From: Victivallales bacterium
GTDB lineage: Bacteria > Verrucomicrobiota > Lentisphaeria > Victivallales > UBA1829
NCBI GenBank assembly: GCA_016285345.1
Contig: JAEEQN010000019.1
Location: 1 to 51,909 of the forward strand
DNA length: 51,909 bases
Direction: 5' to 3'
Shown here piece by piece: positions 20,804-28,085 of the stretch. A program made the position numbers and the translations under genes. Position 1 is the first letter of the stretch. Every line of letters starts with the position of its first letter. The notes beneath the pieces are model-generated. The model was not told where the DNA came from. It saw only the letters and a program-made list of their open reading frames with translations, and did not search any database.

Positions 20804-22252
20804 ATGAAAAACAAAGCGGACAATCAGGTAAAATCTCCGGCGGAGGACGATGCGCCACGCGATTCGCTCGTCAGCCGCCTGAGGCCGTTCGCCCTCATCC
20901 TTCTGCTGGTATTTCTTCCCATCGCGCTGTTTCACGCGTTCAAGGATTATATGTACGTCTGCCGGATCCCGGCGGGGACCAAGGTCGTCGACCAGTCCAT
21001 GATCCGTCCGCGCTCGCCTCTGGGGGAATTCATTTACCGTTCGGGCTTGATCGAAAAATGGGATTGCCCCCAGGTCAGGCCATATCTTCTTTACCGGCAT
21101 TATGTCATCCCGGACGGCGTGGAAACGATCGACAACGGCGCATTCCTGAACTACAGGCATCTGACCTCCATCCGCATCCCGGACAGCGTACGGGAAATCG
21201 GACATTGGGCATTCCAGAATTGCACCGCCCTGCGTGAGGTGGACATTTCCGACAAGGTGGAAAAGATCGGATATGAAGCGTTCAGAGACTGCACCGCCCT
21301 GGAGAGAATACGGCTCCCCGCCGGGATAGCCGGAAAGGAACCGGGCTTGAATAAGGTGTTCCGGGGATGCACCGCCCTGCAAAAAGTCACGCTCCCAGAT
21401 GGCATCACGAAGATCGGGGAATCGGCATTTCAGGATTGTTCCGCCCTGTGCGAGATCAACATCCCGGACAGCGTGACCTTGATCGGCGCGCTCGCGTTCC
21501 AGGGCTGCAGCAGCCTGCCGCCCGTTACGCTCGGCAAACAGGTCACGGACATCGGCGGCGGAGCGTTCGCCGGGACCGGCTGCCGCCTCACTGTGCCGGA
21601 CGACCACCCGACGATCCGGCTCGAGGACGGGATTCTTTATTCAAAGGACCATTCCGAGCTCATTTCCTGCGTTTCCGTGCCGGACGGCCCGTGCATTGTG
21701 GCTCCGGGGACGTCGGTCATCGGGCGCGGCGCTTTCTTCGGCTGCAAGAACCTGACGGAAATCCGTCTGCCGGATGGACTGGAGATCATTCCCGAAAACA
21801 CGTTCCGGTTCTGCACCGGGCTGAAGCGCGTCGAACTGCCGGACTCCCTGAAAGAAATAGGCGAAAGGGCGTTTTACGCCTGCTTCGAGCTGGAGGAGAT
21901 CGCGATCCCGCCGAACGTGACGGATGTGGAGGATGGCGCGTTCATCGAGTGCAGAGCCCTGAAACGCGCCGTACTTTCGCCGAAAATGGGCAGGATCCCG
22001 CAGGAAATGTTCTCCCACTGCCGAAGCATGACGGAGGTCGTGATCCCGGAGGGCATCACGAAGATTGATGACTTAGCGTTTGGACACTGCGCCGCTTTGA
22101 AACACGTAACATTCCCGAACAGCCTGGAAACCATCTCCCCGGGCGCTTTCCCTTATCCGAACTTTCTCAATTCCCTGGATCAGGAAACCAAGGAACGGAT
22201 CGATCAACTGACCCCGAAGCCGCCTCCGGGCACTCGGCGCATGCGGGAATGA
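20804..22252 (+). CDS. BspA-like leucine-rich repeat membrane protein
   Basis: 482 residues. A basic N-terminus is followed by one membrane segment (~27-46, FALILLLVFLPIALFHAF). The rest is a run of roughly 13 LRR_5 (BspA/TpLRR) repeats of about 23 residues, for example VRIPDSVREIGHWAF-like units with the pattern I.IPDSV..IG..AF..C..L (IPPNVTDVEDGAFIECRALK is another). Such proteins bind other proteins or host surfaces. Membrane topology puts the repeats in the periplasm if the Lys-rich N-terminus is inside. The repeats have diverged, so an old rather than recent expansion. Convergent with the Sel1-type gene; the two 3' ends are 25 bases apart. Confidence 0.88.
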   Translation: MKNKADNQVKSPAEDDAPRDSLVSRLRPFALILLLVFLPIALFHAFKDYMYVCRIPAGTKVVDQSMIRPRSPLGEFIYRSGLIEKWDCPQVRPYLLYRHYVIPDGVETIDNGAFLNYRHLTSIRIPDSVREIGHWAFQNCTALREVDISDKVEKIGYEAFRDCTALERIRLPAGIAGKEPGLNKVFRGCTALQKVTLPDGITKIGESAFQDCSALCEINIPDSVTLIGALAFQGCSSLPPVTLGKQVTDIGGGAFAGTGCRLTVPDDHPTIRLEDGILYSKDHSELISCVSVPDGPCIVAPGTSVIGRGAFFGCKNLTEIRLPDGLEIIPENTFRFCTGLKRVELPDSLKEIGERAFYACFELEEIAIPPNVTDVEDGAFIECRALKRAVLSPKMGRIPQEMFSHCRSMTEVVIPEGITKIDDLAFGHCAALKHVTFPNSLETISPGAFPYPNFLNSLDQETKERIDQLTPKPPPGTRRMRE

Positions 22253-22277
22253 GCGGTATCCACCTCCCCTGCCGTAC

Positions 22278-23243
22278 TCATTCAAAACAACCGGGGAACA
22301 CGGCGATAAACAACACGATCAGCAAACCGGAGTAGATGAAGCAGGGGATGAGATAGATCATGCTGATGTTACGGACGATCCTGAACCCGTGCGTCCTGCG
22401 GAAATCGGGCGCATAAAGCGCCGCCAGCGTAATAATGAACCACAAAATCTCAAGGAACGGATAGAAGAGAAAGAAGACCACCTGACCGGCCGTTCTGTCG
22501 ACGCTGCCGGCAAAAAAAAGCATTCCCCATCGGATCACAAGTTCATGGAGAAGGATCAGGACGATCATAGCCTTCAGCGTCTGCCGTATGGACTGGTTCC
22601 GGAGCGGCCATCTCCGGACACGATGCCGGAGTCTCAGCAGGGCAACGAGGGAGCAGACGCCGAAGATGCCGAAAAAACCGTACACGATATAAATCACGGG
22701 GCTCTCATCTTTTCTCGGCTCCGCCGCCATATCTTCGACAGCGCCTTTCAGACATTCCGTTTTCATTTCCCGGATGGTATCCTCGTCTCCCCGTTCCAGC
22801 ATCGCCTCCAGTTTGTCCATGTTCAGCCCGGTTCCCAACGTCATGTTCTGCCGTTCGTTCCCCGTTCTGATCCATTCCAGGGCTTTTTCCTTGCTTGCCT
22901 CGACGCCGTCGCCGGTCGCATAGCGGAGCGCGAGCACATACGGGGCTTCGTCATGTCTCCGGTCGGCGGCCTGAAGGAACCATTTCATGGATTCCTCATC
23001 GTTTTTCCCGATGCCGTCGTCCTGCCAAAAGCAGACGCCGAGGTTGAACAGAGCCACCCGGGATTCATATGGATCGCTGCTTTTCGCAGCTTTGGCGAAG
23101 TATTCCACCGCCGACTGATAATCTTTCGCCCTGTACGCGGCGCGCCCTTTTTCCAGATCGCTCCTGCACCCGGTGAAAAACGCCACGCTCAAACAAACGG
23201 CGGCGAGGCAAACGAACAATTTGCGGACGATTCGTGACGACAT
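22278..23243 (-). CDS. Sel1-repeat lipoprotein with C-terminal membrane helices
   Basis: 321 residues. The signal peptide ends in the lipobox FFTGC (C26). Residues ~28-130 hold one TPR-like unit (GRAAYRAKDYQSAVEYFAKA) and two Sel1-like repeats (LGVCFWQDDGIGKNDEESMK, then ALRYATGDGVEASKEKALEW). A 45-residue charged linker follows, and four membrane helices (~180-320) close the protein. The mix of a lipidated, repeat-bearing periplasmic part and a membrane half is unusual for Sel1 proteins, which are mostly soluble adaptors. The ATG is eight bases from an AAAGGA site that lies inside the duplicated leader shared with the next gene. Function unknown. Confidence 0.78.
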   Translation of the reverse strand: MSSRIVRKLFVCLAAVCLSVAFFTGCRSDLEKGRAAYRAKDYQSAVEYFAKAAKSSDPYESRVALFNLGVCFWQDDGIGKNDEESMKWFLQAADRRHDEAPYVLALRYATGDGVEASKEKALEWIRTGNERQNMTLGTGLNMDKLEAMLERGDEDTIREMKTECLKGAVEDMAAEPRKDESPVIYIVYGFFGIFGVCSLVALLRLRHRVRRWPLRNQSIRQTLKAMIVLILLHELVIRWGMLFFAGSVDRTAGQVVFFLFYPFLEILWFIITLAALYAPDFRRTHGFRIVRNISMIYLIPCFIYSGLLIVLFIAVFPGCFE

Positions 23244-23251
23244 GGGGCTAT

Positions 23252-23309
23252 TCCTTTCGTGTATTGCTGGAAGCTGGAAGGATTCGTCAAGTTATAGGAA
23301 AGATACACC
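23252..23309 (-). repeat. duplicated 58-bp leader, copy 1
   Basis: Matches 23993-24050 at 56 of 58 bases; 49 bases (23252-23300) are identical. It spans the -10 box through the AAAGGA ribosome site of the Sel1-type gene. The only two differences fall at or beside the -10. Confidence 0.9.
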
Positions 23310-23328
23310 TTCTTTGGTGATATTGCAA
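23300..23328 (-). promoter_or_regulatory. promoter of the Sel1-type gene
   Basis: Minus strand TTGCAA, 17 bp, TATCTT preceded by TG. Confidence 0.55.
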
Positions 23329-23346
23329 GCGCGGACGGAAAGGACC

Positions 23347-23985
23347 TCAGCGGACTTTCAGGATCCCTTTCAGGTCTGTCAGCCACTTCAGCCGGTCTTT
23401 CTCTTTGGAAGGACCGATGGGCCGGAGAGACTGTCCCGCGATGATCGTTTCGACCTCCTCCGGCGTTTTAGAACGGATCGTTCCGTCCGAATACAGAATC
23501 AGCATATAACGGTCTTTATCCTTATAATGGGAATGGATGCAGGAACACAGGACGAGCGGAAACGCCTCGATTTTCCGTTCCGGCGTCTCGCCTGAGTCAA
23601 GTTTGGCTTCGTATATGAAAAACTCCGCAAGATCGGCGACGGAGACCGGAAACACCTGATACGCCTGTCCGTCTTTCGGGCAGGCAAAACAGTCTTCCGC
23701 GGAGCTTGACCCGATTTTCAGCCCAAGCGCGGCGAGGTCCTGTTCCCGAATCAGATCGAAAACCGTCATGCCGGGCGGGATTTCCTTTTTTTCCTCCCCG
23801 GTCCGGACGTACCGTTCCGAGCCCGCATGGAGAATCATCCCAATACATTTGAGATTTTCAATGCATCGGCTGTATGCGCCCGTCGTATTCATCCATCGGG
23901 ATTGATCGCAATTCACCATGACAATGGACAGGAAAAACAGGAGCAGAATGCCCCCGGCAATCATCGAAAACGTCTTCCATGACAT
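23347..23985 (-). CDS. pilin-like membrane-anchored protein, function unknown
   Basis: 212 residues with one N-terminal membrane segment (~8-24). The following sequence SRCIENLKCIGMILHAGSER resembles the 'C..NLKQIG.AL..Y' segment of the prepilin-like H-X9-DG proteins abundant in PVC bacteria, and the later RYMLILYSDGTIRSK resembles their DG region; the ~135-residue body between has FACPKDGQAYQVFP. The classical GFTLIELL prepilin cleavage motif is absent, so processing by a prepilin peptidase is doubtful. The ATG is seven bases from AAAGGA in the duplicated leader. Shares its leader but no obvious protein similarity with the Sel1-type gene downstream. Assignment is tentative. Confidence 0.65.
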   Translation of the reverse strand: MSWKTFSMIAGGILLLFFLSIVMVNCDQSRWMNTTGAYSRCIENLKCIGMILHAGSERYVRTGEEKKEIPPGMTVFDLIREQDLAALGLKIGSSSAEDCFACPKDGQAYQVFPVSVADLAEFFIYEAKLDSGETPERKIEAFPLVLCSCIHSHYKDKDRYMLILYSDGTIRSKTPEEVETIIAGQSLRPIGPSKEKDRLKWLTDLKGILKVR

Positions 23986-23992
23986 GTTCAGG

Positions 23993-24050
23993 TCCTTTCG
24001 TGTATTGCTGGAAGCTGGAAGGATTCGTCAAGTTATAGGAACTATACACC
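23993..24050 (-). repeat. duplicated 58-bp leader, copy 2
   Basis: Same element as 23252-23309. On the mRNA strand it contains ATCCTT about 20 bases before the AAAGGA ribosome site, to which it is complementary, and a CCAGCTTCCAGC direct repeat between them. Confidence 0.9.
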
Positions 24051-24069
24051 ATGACGGGAATAAATGCAA
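24041..24069 (-). promoter_or_regulatory. promoter of the pilin-like gene
   Basis: Minus strand TTGCAT, 17 bp, TATAGT preceded by TG. Confidence 0.6.
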
Positions 24070-24082
24070 ACGAAAAGAGTTA

Positions 24083-24107
24083 CAAAAAAAAAGGTCTTAT
24101 AGGACCT
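24083..24107 (-). terminator. terminator of the rpsP-rnhB operon
   Basis: On the minus strand AGGTC-6 nt-GACCT is followed by a run of eight or nine T, 34 bases after the rnhB stop. A second AGGTCC/GGACCT repeat precedes it. Confidence 0.7.
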
Positions 24108-24140
24108 ATAGGACCTATTATCAAAGGGCGTCGGACAGGC

Positions 24141-24803
24141 TCAGAACTGGAATTCGCCCTGGACGGTGTCGGGCGGGTTCAGGATGGAGCGGACGGGCTC
24201 GAAGGTCTTGCGGTGGAGCGGGCACGGGCCGTATTTGCGGATGAGGTCCGTGTGGAGTCTGGTGCAGTAGCCCTTGTGGACTTCAAACCGATACTGCGGA
24301 TACTGTTTCGCCGCCTCCATCATGAAGAGGTCGCGGGAGGTCTTGGCGAGGATGCTCGCGGCGGCGATGCTGGCGGACTTCGCGTCGCCCTTCACGATGT
24401 TCTCCGAGGGGACGGGCAGGCCCTGCACCGGATTGCCGTCGACGAGCACGAAATCGGCGGGACGCGGCAGACCCAGGACGGCGCGGCGCATGGCGAGCCA
24501 GGTGGCGCGGAGGATGTCCGTGCGGTCGATCTCGTCCTGGTCGACCATGGCGACCGAGGTGAGCGCGGAGGGTTCGGCTAAAATCGCCTCGCGCAGCTCC
24601 ATGCGCTGTTTGTGCGTGAGCTGTTTGGAGTCGTTGACTCCGGCGGGGATACGGCTCCTGTCCGTGAAAATGACCGCCGAGGCGCAGACCGGCCCGGCGC
24701 AGCAGCCGCGTCCGGCCTCGTCAACCCCGGCGATAAAAGAAAACTCCCCGTCCCACTTGAGTTCGTGGACGAGGAGTTCGGAATTACCGGGAAGATAATC
24801 CAT
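24141..24803 (-). CDS. rnhB: ribonuclease HII
   Basis: Cleaves RNA in RNA-DNA hybrids and at single ribonucleotides in the chromosome. The start at 24803 gives 220 residues, the usual size. Active-site landmarks: AGVDEAGRGCCAGPV (Asp and Glu), the third acidic residue in DFVLVDGN, and KGDAKSASIAAASILAKTSRD (Asp and the conserved Lys/Ser helix), followed by HKGYCTRLHTDLIRKYG. The upstream frame stays open through rplS but has no homology. Starts 13 bases after the rplS stop; the ribosome site is weak, which suggests translational coupling. Last gene of the ribosomal operon, a common position for rnhB. Confidence 0.95.
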   Translation of the reverse strand: MDYLPGNSELLVHELKWDGEFSFIAGVDEAGRGCCAGPVCASAVIFTDRSRIPAGVNDSKQLTHKQRMELREAILAEPSALTSVAMVDQDEIDRTDILRATWLAMRRAVLGLPRPADFVLVDGNPVQGLPVPSENIVKGDAKSASIAAASILAKTSRDLFMMEAAKQYPQYRFEVHKGYCTRLHTDLIRKYGPCPLHRKTFEPVRSILNPPDTVQGEFQF

Positions 24804-24816
24804 GCGGAAAGCAGGA

Positions 24817-25194
24817 TTATTTCGCGGCTTCGGCGGACGCCGCGGGTCCGAAGTACTTTTTCTCTTTGACGCGGGCGGCTTTGCCGATCTTGTCGCGCAG
24901 GTAGTAGAGTTTCGCGCGGCGGACATGGCCGTGACGTTCCACGGTGATCGCGTCGATGCGCGGGCTGTGGATCGGGAACACGCGTTCGACGCCGTAGCCG
25001 TTCTGGAAGCGGCGGACGGTGAAGGTTTCGCGGATGCCGGAATTCTTGCGCGCGATGACGACGCCGGTGAAATTCTGGATGCGTTCGGTGGTGCCTTCAA
25101 TGATCTTGGTGGAAACCTTGACGGTGTCCCCGATATTGAAGTCGGGCACAGAAGCCTTGCACTGCGCCTTTTCGATCTTGTCAATGATGCTCAT
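24817..25194 (-). CDS. rplS: 50S ribosomal protein bL19
   Basis: Ribosomal protein at the 30S-50S interface. 125 residues from the ATG at 25194. That start is chosen because GGAGGT lies nine bases upstream; an earlier in-frame ATG at 25209 overlaps the ribosome site itself and would be wrong. Family signatures: [53 protein letters not shown] and [17 protein letters not shown]. The tail is slightly extended and Ala/Glu-rich. Lies 18 bases after trmD. Confidence 0.97.
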   Translation of the reverse strand: MSIIDKIEKAQCKASVPDFNIGDTVKVSTKIIEGTTERIQNFTGVVIARKNSGIRETFTVRRFQNGYGVERVFPIHSPRIDAITVERHGHVRRAKLYYLRDKIGKAARVKEKKYFGPAASAEAAK

Positions 25195-25212
25195 GGTTGT
25201 TACCTCCATATG

Positions 25213-25896
25213 TTAATTTTTGTCGTTGATCAGGTCCGGACGGACAAGGAGCGTCGTGTTCATGGATTCGGCGCGGCGCCATTGTCCGATTCTGGCATGG
25301 TCCCCGGACAGGAGCACGTCCGGGACCCTCATGCCTTGAAATTCGACGGGCTGGGTGTACTGCGGATACTCGAGCAGGCCGTTCTCGAACGACTCCTGCA
25401 CGGCGGATTCGTCGTCGCCGAGCACGCCCGGCAGCAGCCGGACGATCGCGTCGACCATGACCATGGCCGCCAGGTTGCCGTTCGTGAGGATGTAGTCCCC
25501 GATGGACAGCTCCATGTCGACCAGCAGGTCGCGGACGCGCTGATCGACGCCTTCGTAGTGTCCGCAGATGAAGATCAAGTGGTGTTCGCCGGAGAGCGCG
25601 TGGGCCGTCTTCTGCGTGAAGCGGCCGCCCGCGGGCCCGGTCAGGATGACCTTCGTCCCGTCCTGTTTCAAAGAACTCACCGCTTCGAAAAGCGGTTCAA
25701 CTTTCATCAGCATCCCGGGTCCGCCGCCGAACGGTTTGTCGTCGACGGTCTTTCTCCGGTCGTGCGTAAAATCGCGAAGGTCGACCGCACGGATTTCGAC
25801 CTTGTTTTCCCGCATCGCCCGGCCGGTGATGCTGCTCGCCAGCGGGCCGAAGAATATCTCGGGAAACAGTGTGATGATGTCGATTCGCAGCGCCAC
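25213..25896 (-). CDS. trmD: tRNA (guanine-N1-)-methyltransferase
   Basis: Methylates N1 of G37 in tRNAs, preventing frameshifts; a SPOUT-fold dimer with a trefoil knot. The GTG at 25896 gives 227 residues beginning VALRIDIITLFPEIF and has GGAG eight bases upstream, inside the end of khpA. Landmarks: DKPFGGGPGMLMKVEPLFEA, ICGHYEGVDQRV (knot) and SIGDYILTNGNLAAMVMVDA, then VRLLPGVLG. In most bacteria the last motif reads LTGGELPAM; the TNGN version here resembles what I recall from Verrucomicrobia. The usual neighbour rimM is missing between khpA and trmD. Confidence 0.96.
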   Translation of the reverse strand: MALRIDIITLFPEIFFGPLASSITGRAMRENKVEIRAVDLRDFTHDRRKTVDDKPFGGGPGMLMKVEPLFEAVSSLKQDGTKVILTGPAGGRFTQKTAHALSGEHHLIFICGHYEGVDQRVRDLLVDMELSIGDYILTNGNLAAMVMVDAIVRLLPGVLGDDESAVQESFENGLLEYPQYTQPVEFQGMRVPDVLLSGDHARIGQWRRAESMNTTLLVRPDLINDKN

Positions 25897-25897
25897 G

Positions 25898-26263
25898 TCA
25901 GGCTCCTGCCGCCTCGACCTCATCGTCCAGGACCTCGACGCTCACGCGGCCTTTCGTGCGTCCGGCGGCGCCGGAGACGAGAGCGCGAAGCGCCATGATC
26001 GTTTTGCCGCTTTTGCCGATGATCTTGCCCCGGTCGCCCGGGCGGCACGTGATCTGGATCACGCTTCCGTTCTCGGCGGAAGCCGTGCGGACCTTCACTT
26101 CGTCGGGGTAGTCCACGAGCTTCTTCGAGATGTACAGCACGAAATCTTCGAGGTTCTGCTGCGAAGACGGATCAGCGGTTGTTCTGGCTGCCGGCGCGGA
26201 GGTCCTGGCTTCCGCCTCTTCCTTCCCGCCGAACAGTTTGCCGAAAATATCAAAAATAGACAC
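25898..26263 (-). CDS. khpA: KH-domain RNA-binding protein KhpA, N-terminally extended
   Basis: A small RNA-binding protein associated with ribosome or sRNA metabolism. The GTG at 26263 is preferred: GGGAGA sits six bases upstream, while the ATG at 26284 has none. That gives 121 residues. The C-terminal ~78 are the KhpA fold: LEDFVLYISKKLVDYPDEVK, then RPGDRGKIIGKSGKTIMALR with the GKIIGKSG loop, and AAGRTKGRVSVEVLD. The first ~43 (SIFDIFGKLFGGKEE then an Ala/Thr/Ser linker) are an extension that ordinary KhpA lacks. Sits between rpsP and trmD, its usual place; its stop is one base before the trmD GTG. Confidence 0.93.
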   Translation of the reverse strand: MSIFDIFGKLFGGKEEAEARTSAPAARTTADPSSQQNLEDFVLYISKKLVDYPDEVKVRTASAENGSVIQITCRPGDRGKIIGKSGKTIMALRALVSGAAGRTKGRVSVEVLDDEVEAAGA

Positions 26264-26299
26264 GGCAGTTCTCCCGTGTTGCACGGGCGGAGGTCGGAC

Positions 26300-26605
26300 T
26301 TACGCCTTCTCCTCGCCCTTCTTGAACGTCTTTTTCTTCGTGTAGGGATCGGGCTGGCCGTACTGCTTGGACTTGCCGGCTTTCGCGCGGTCGTAGATAT
26401 CCTTCACGGTCTCGCTCATGATCGCGCCGTTGCCGACCCAGTATTCGAGGCGGGCGACGTCGAGTTTTTCATCGCTGCGGCGGGGATCGTAGTAGCCGAG
26501 TTCTTCCAGCATGCGGCCGTCGCGCTGCGCACGGATGTCGCAGACGACGATACGGAAGCTGATCCAGTTCTTTCCGCCAGTTCGTTTCAGTCTGATCTTT
26601 ACCAT
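26300..26605 (-). CDS. rpsP: 30S ribosomal protein bS16
   Basis: Ribosomal protein needed for 30S assembly. 101 residues starting MVKIRLKRTGGKNWISFRI, with the family's YYDPR segment (ELGYYDPRRSDEKLDV) and YWVGNGAIMSETVKDI. The C-terminus is a Lys-rich tail. AAAGGA ahead of the ATG is a good ribosome site. First gene of the operon rpsP-khpA-trmD-rplS-rnhB, with a promoter and a ~100-base structured leader upstream. Confidence 0.97.
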   Translation of the reverse strand: MVKIRLKRTGGKNWISFRIVVCDIRAQRDGRMLEELGYYDPRRSDEKLDVARLEYWVGNGAIMSETVKDIYDRAKAGKSKQYGQPDPYTKKKTFKKGEEKA

Positions 26606-26706
26606 AACGGTTTTTCCTTTGTCTTTACCAGTGGGTTCGACTGCGTCGTTCGACGCTCACGCTTTGTTCGCTTACCGCACTGCGCGTGACTCAATGCGAT
26701 ATAAAA
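26606..26706 (-). promoter_or_regulatory. structured 5' leader of the rpsP operon
   Basis: Between the promoter and rpsP the transcript can form GCGTC-GTTC-GACGC (plus coordinates 26643-26656) and an enclosing or alternative stem TCACGC (26657-26662) with GCGTGA (26684-26689). Ribosomal-protein leaders often bind their own product; whether this one does is unknown. Confidence 0.5.
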
Positions 26707-26713
26707 GTCAATT

Positions 26714-26742
26714 AATATACAGCCTCTTCCCGCTTTTTTCAA
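26714..26742 (-). promoter_or_regulatory. promoter of the rpsP operon
   Basis: Minus strand TTGAAA, 17 bp, TGTATATT; about 100 bases before rpsP. Confidence 0.75.
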
Positions 26743-26806
26743 ATCATTTTTCCCATTTCTTTCAGCCTTTTTTGCGTTTTTTGCACATTCTGACAGCGTT
26801 CCCGCG

Positions 26807-27415
26807 TCAGAACCAGGCGGAGAGAATCGCGCCCGCGACGGCCGCACCGAGCAGGAGCGCCGTGGTCGGCACCTTCGTTTTCAGCATCAGCACGATCGTA
26901 GCGCCGCAGATCAGGACGCCCGCCGGGGAAACGCGGAAGCCTTCGGGCAGGACGGGGCGAGCGAGCCTGAACAGCGCACCGAACGCCTCCCACGGGATCG
27001 TCTGCGTGAAGACCGACATCCCGAGGAAGATGGTCACGGCGAACATGATGAGCGCCACGGCCGCCAGACGCGTCCCCTTCAGCATGCCTTTCACGAGGAA
27101 CGTGTCCTTCCAGCGGTTGATGCCCGCCGCCGCGGAGCACCCGATCAGGATCGTCGGCACGATCAGCCCCAGCGACGCCGCCAGCGCCCCGAAAAAGCCT
27201 TCGTTCACGTACCCGACGTACGTCGCGGTATTCAGGCCAACCGGGCCCGGCGTGACCTGCGCCACGGAGCAGAGGTTGCCGAATTCGCTCATTGTGAGGA
27301 CCTGTTCCTGATCGACGTATTCCGCCGTAAGCAGCGGGATCAGCATGTAGCCGCCGCCGAAACACAGCACGGAGAACTTGCAGAACTGGAAGAAGAGGAT
27401 GATGCAGTGGTTCAT
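26807..27415 (-). CDS. chromate transporter family protein, half-size (second of a pair)
   Basis: A 202-residue integral membrane protein with about six hydrophobic segments, one CHR domain. The signature FSVLCFGGGYMLIPLL is near the start and SVAQVTPGPVGLNTATYVG follows, as in CHR proteins. Short-chain CHR proteins work as pairs inserted in opposite orientations. Whether the substrate is chromate, sulfate or something else is unknown. Its ATG overlaps the preceding gene's TGA (ATGA), so the pair is translationally coupled. Confidence 0.9.
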   Translation of the reverse strand: MNHCIILFFQFCKFSVLCFGGGYMLIPLLTAEYVDQEQVLTMSEFGNLCSVAQVTPGPVGLNTATYVGYVNEGFFGALAASLGLIVPTILIGCSAAAGINRWKDTFLVKGMLKGTRLAAVALIMFAVTIFLGMSVFTQTIPWEAFGALFRLARPVLPEGFRVSPAGVLICGATIVLMLKTKVPTTALLLGAAVAGAILSAWF

Positions 27416-28065
27416 TTGCTGTCCTCCCCGTTCTTGTGGGATTCGGAAGCGGATTCAGCGGAGACTTTTGAAGACTCTCCATTCGACTGTTCCGCCTGCG
27501 TCAGACGGCGCGTCTGCCACCACACGTAGCACCAGCCGAACGGCACGGCGGCGAGGATCAGGAGCGCGGGGCTCACCTTCATGATCGCGAGCACGAAGAA
27601 GATCAGCACCACGGCGATTTCCAGACGGCTTTTCACGGTCCGGCGGAACATCCGGCATCCGGTGACGAGGATCATGCCCGTCACGGCCGCGCGGATCCCG
27701 GCGAAGACGCCGAGCAGATAACGGTTTTTCGGGTCGAGGTGGGGGAAGAGCGAGGCGATGACGAGGATGACGGTGAAGGGCGGCGTGACGGCTCCCGCGG
27801 CGGCGGCGATCGCGCCCGGCACGCCTGCGATCTTCATGCCGATGTACACGGCGGAATTGATCGCGATGATGCCGGGGACCGTCTGCGTGAGCGCGGTCAT
27901 ATCCAGCAGCTCCTCGCGCGTCAGAAGTTTATGCCTGACGACGAATATCTCCTCGATGACGGGGAGCATGGCAAGGCCGCCGCCGACCACGAGCGCGGTG
28001 ATGCGGAAAAACGAGCAGTAGAGCAGCAGGAGGCGTCTGGCCCTGGAAAGCGTCTGGATCTCCAT
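27412..28065 (-). CDS. chromate transporter family protein, half-size (first of a pair)
   Basis: 217 residues with one CHR domain. The start MEIQTLSRARR at 28065 is chosen because GGGAGGGG lies seven bases upstream; the frame upstream is open but runs into the amidohydrolase. Signature: FFRITALVVGGGLAMLPVIE and TALTQTVPGIIAINSAVYIG, matching the partner's FGGG and TPGP segments at the same positions. Cytosolic tail of ~25 residues rich in Ser, Glu and Lys. Coupled to the second half by an ATGA overlap. Confidence 0.9.
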   Translation of the reverse strand: MEIQTLSRARRLLLLYCSFFRITALVVGGGLAMLPVIEEIFVVRHKLLTREELLDMTALTQTVPGIIAINSAVYIGMKIAGVPGAIAAAAGAVTPPFTVILVIASLFPHLDPKNRYLLGVFAGIRAAVTGMILVTGCRMFRRTVKSRLEIAVVLIFFVLAIMKVSPALLILAAVPFGWCYVWWQTRRLTQAEQSNGESSKVSAESASESHKNGEDSK

Positions 28066-28085
28066 GCCCTGCCCCCTCCCCCGTC

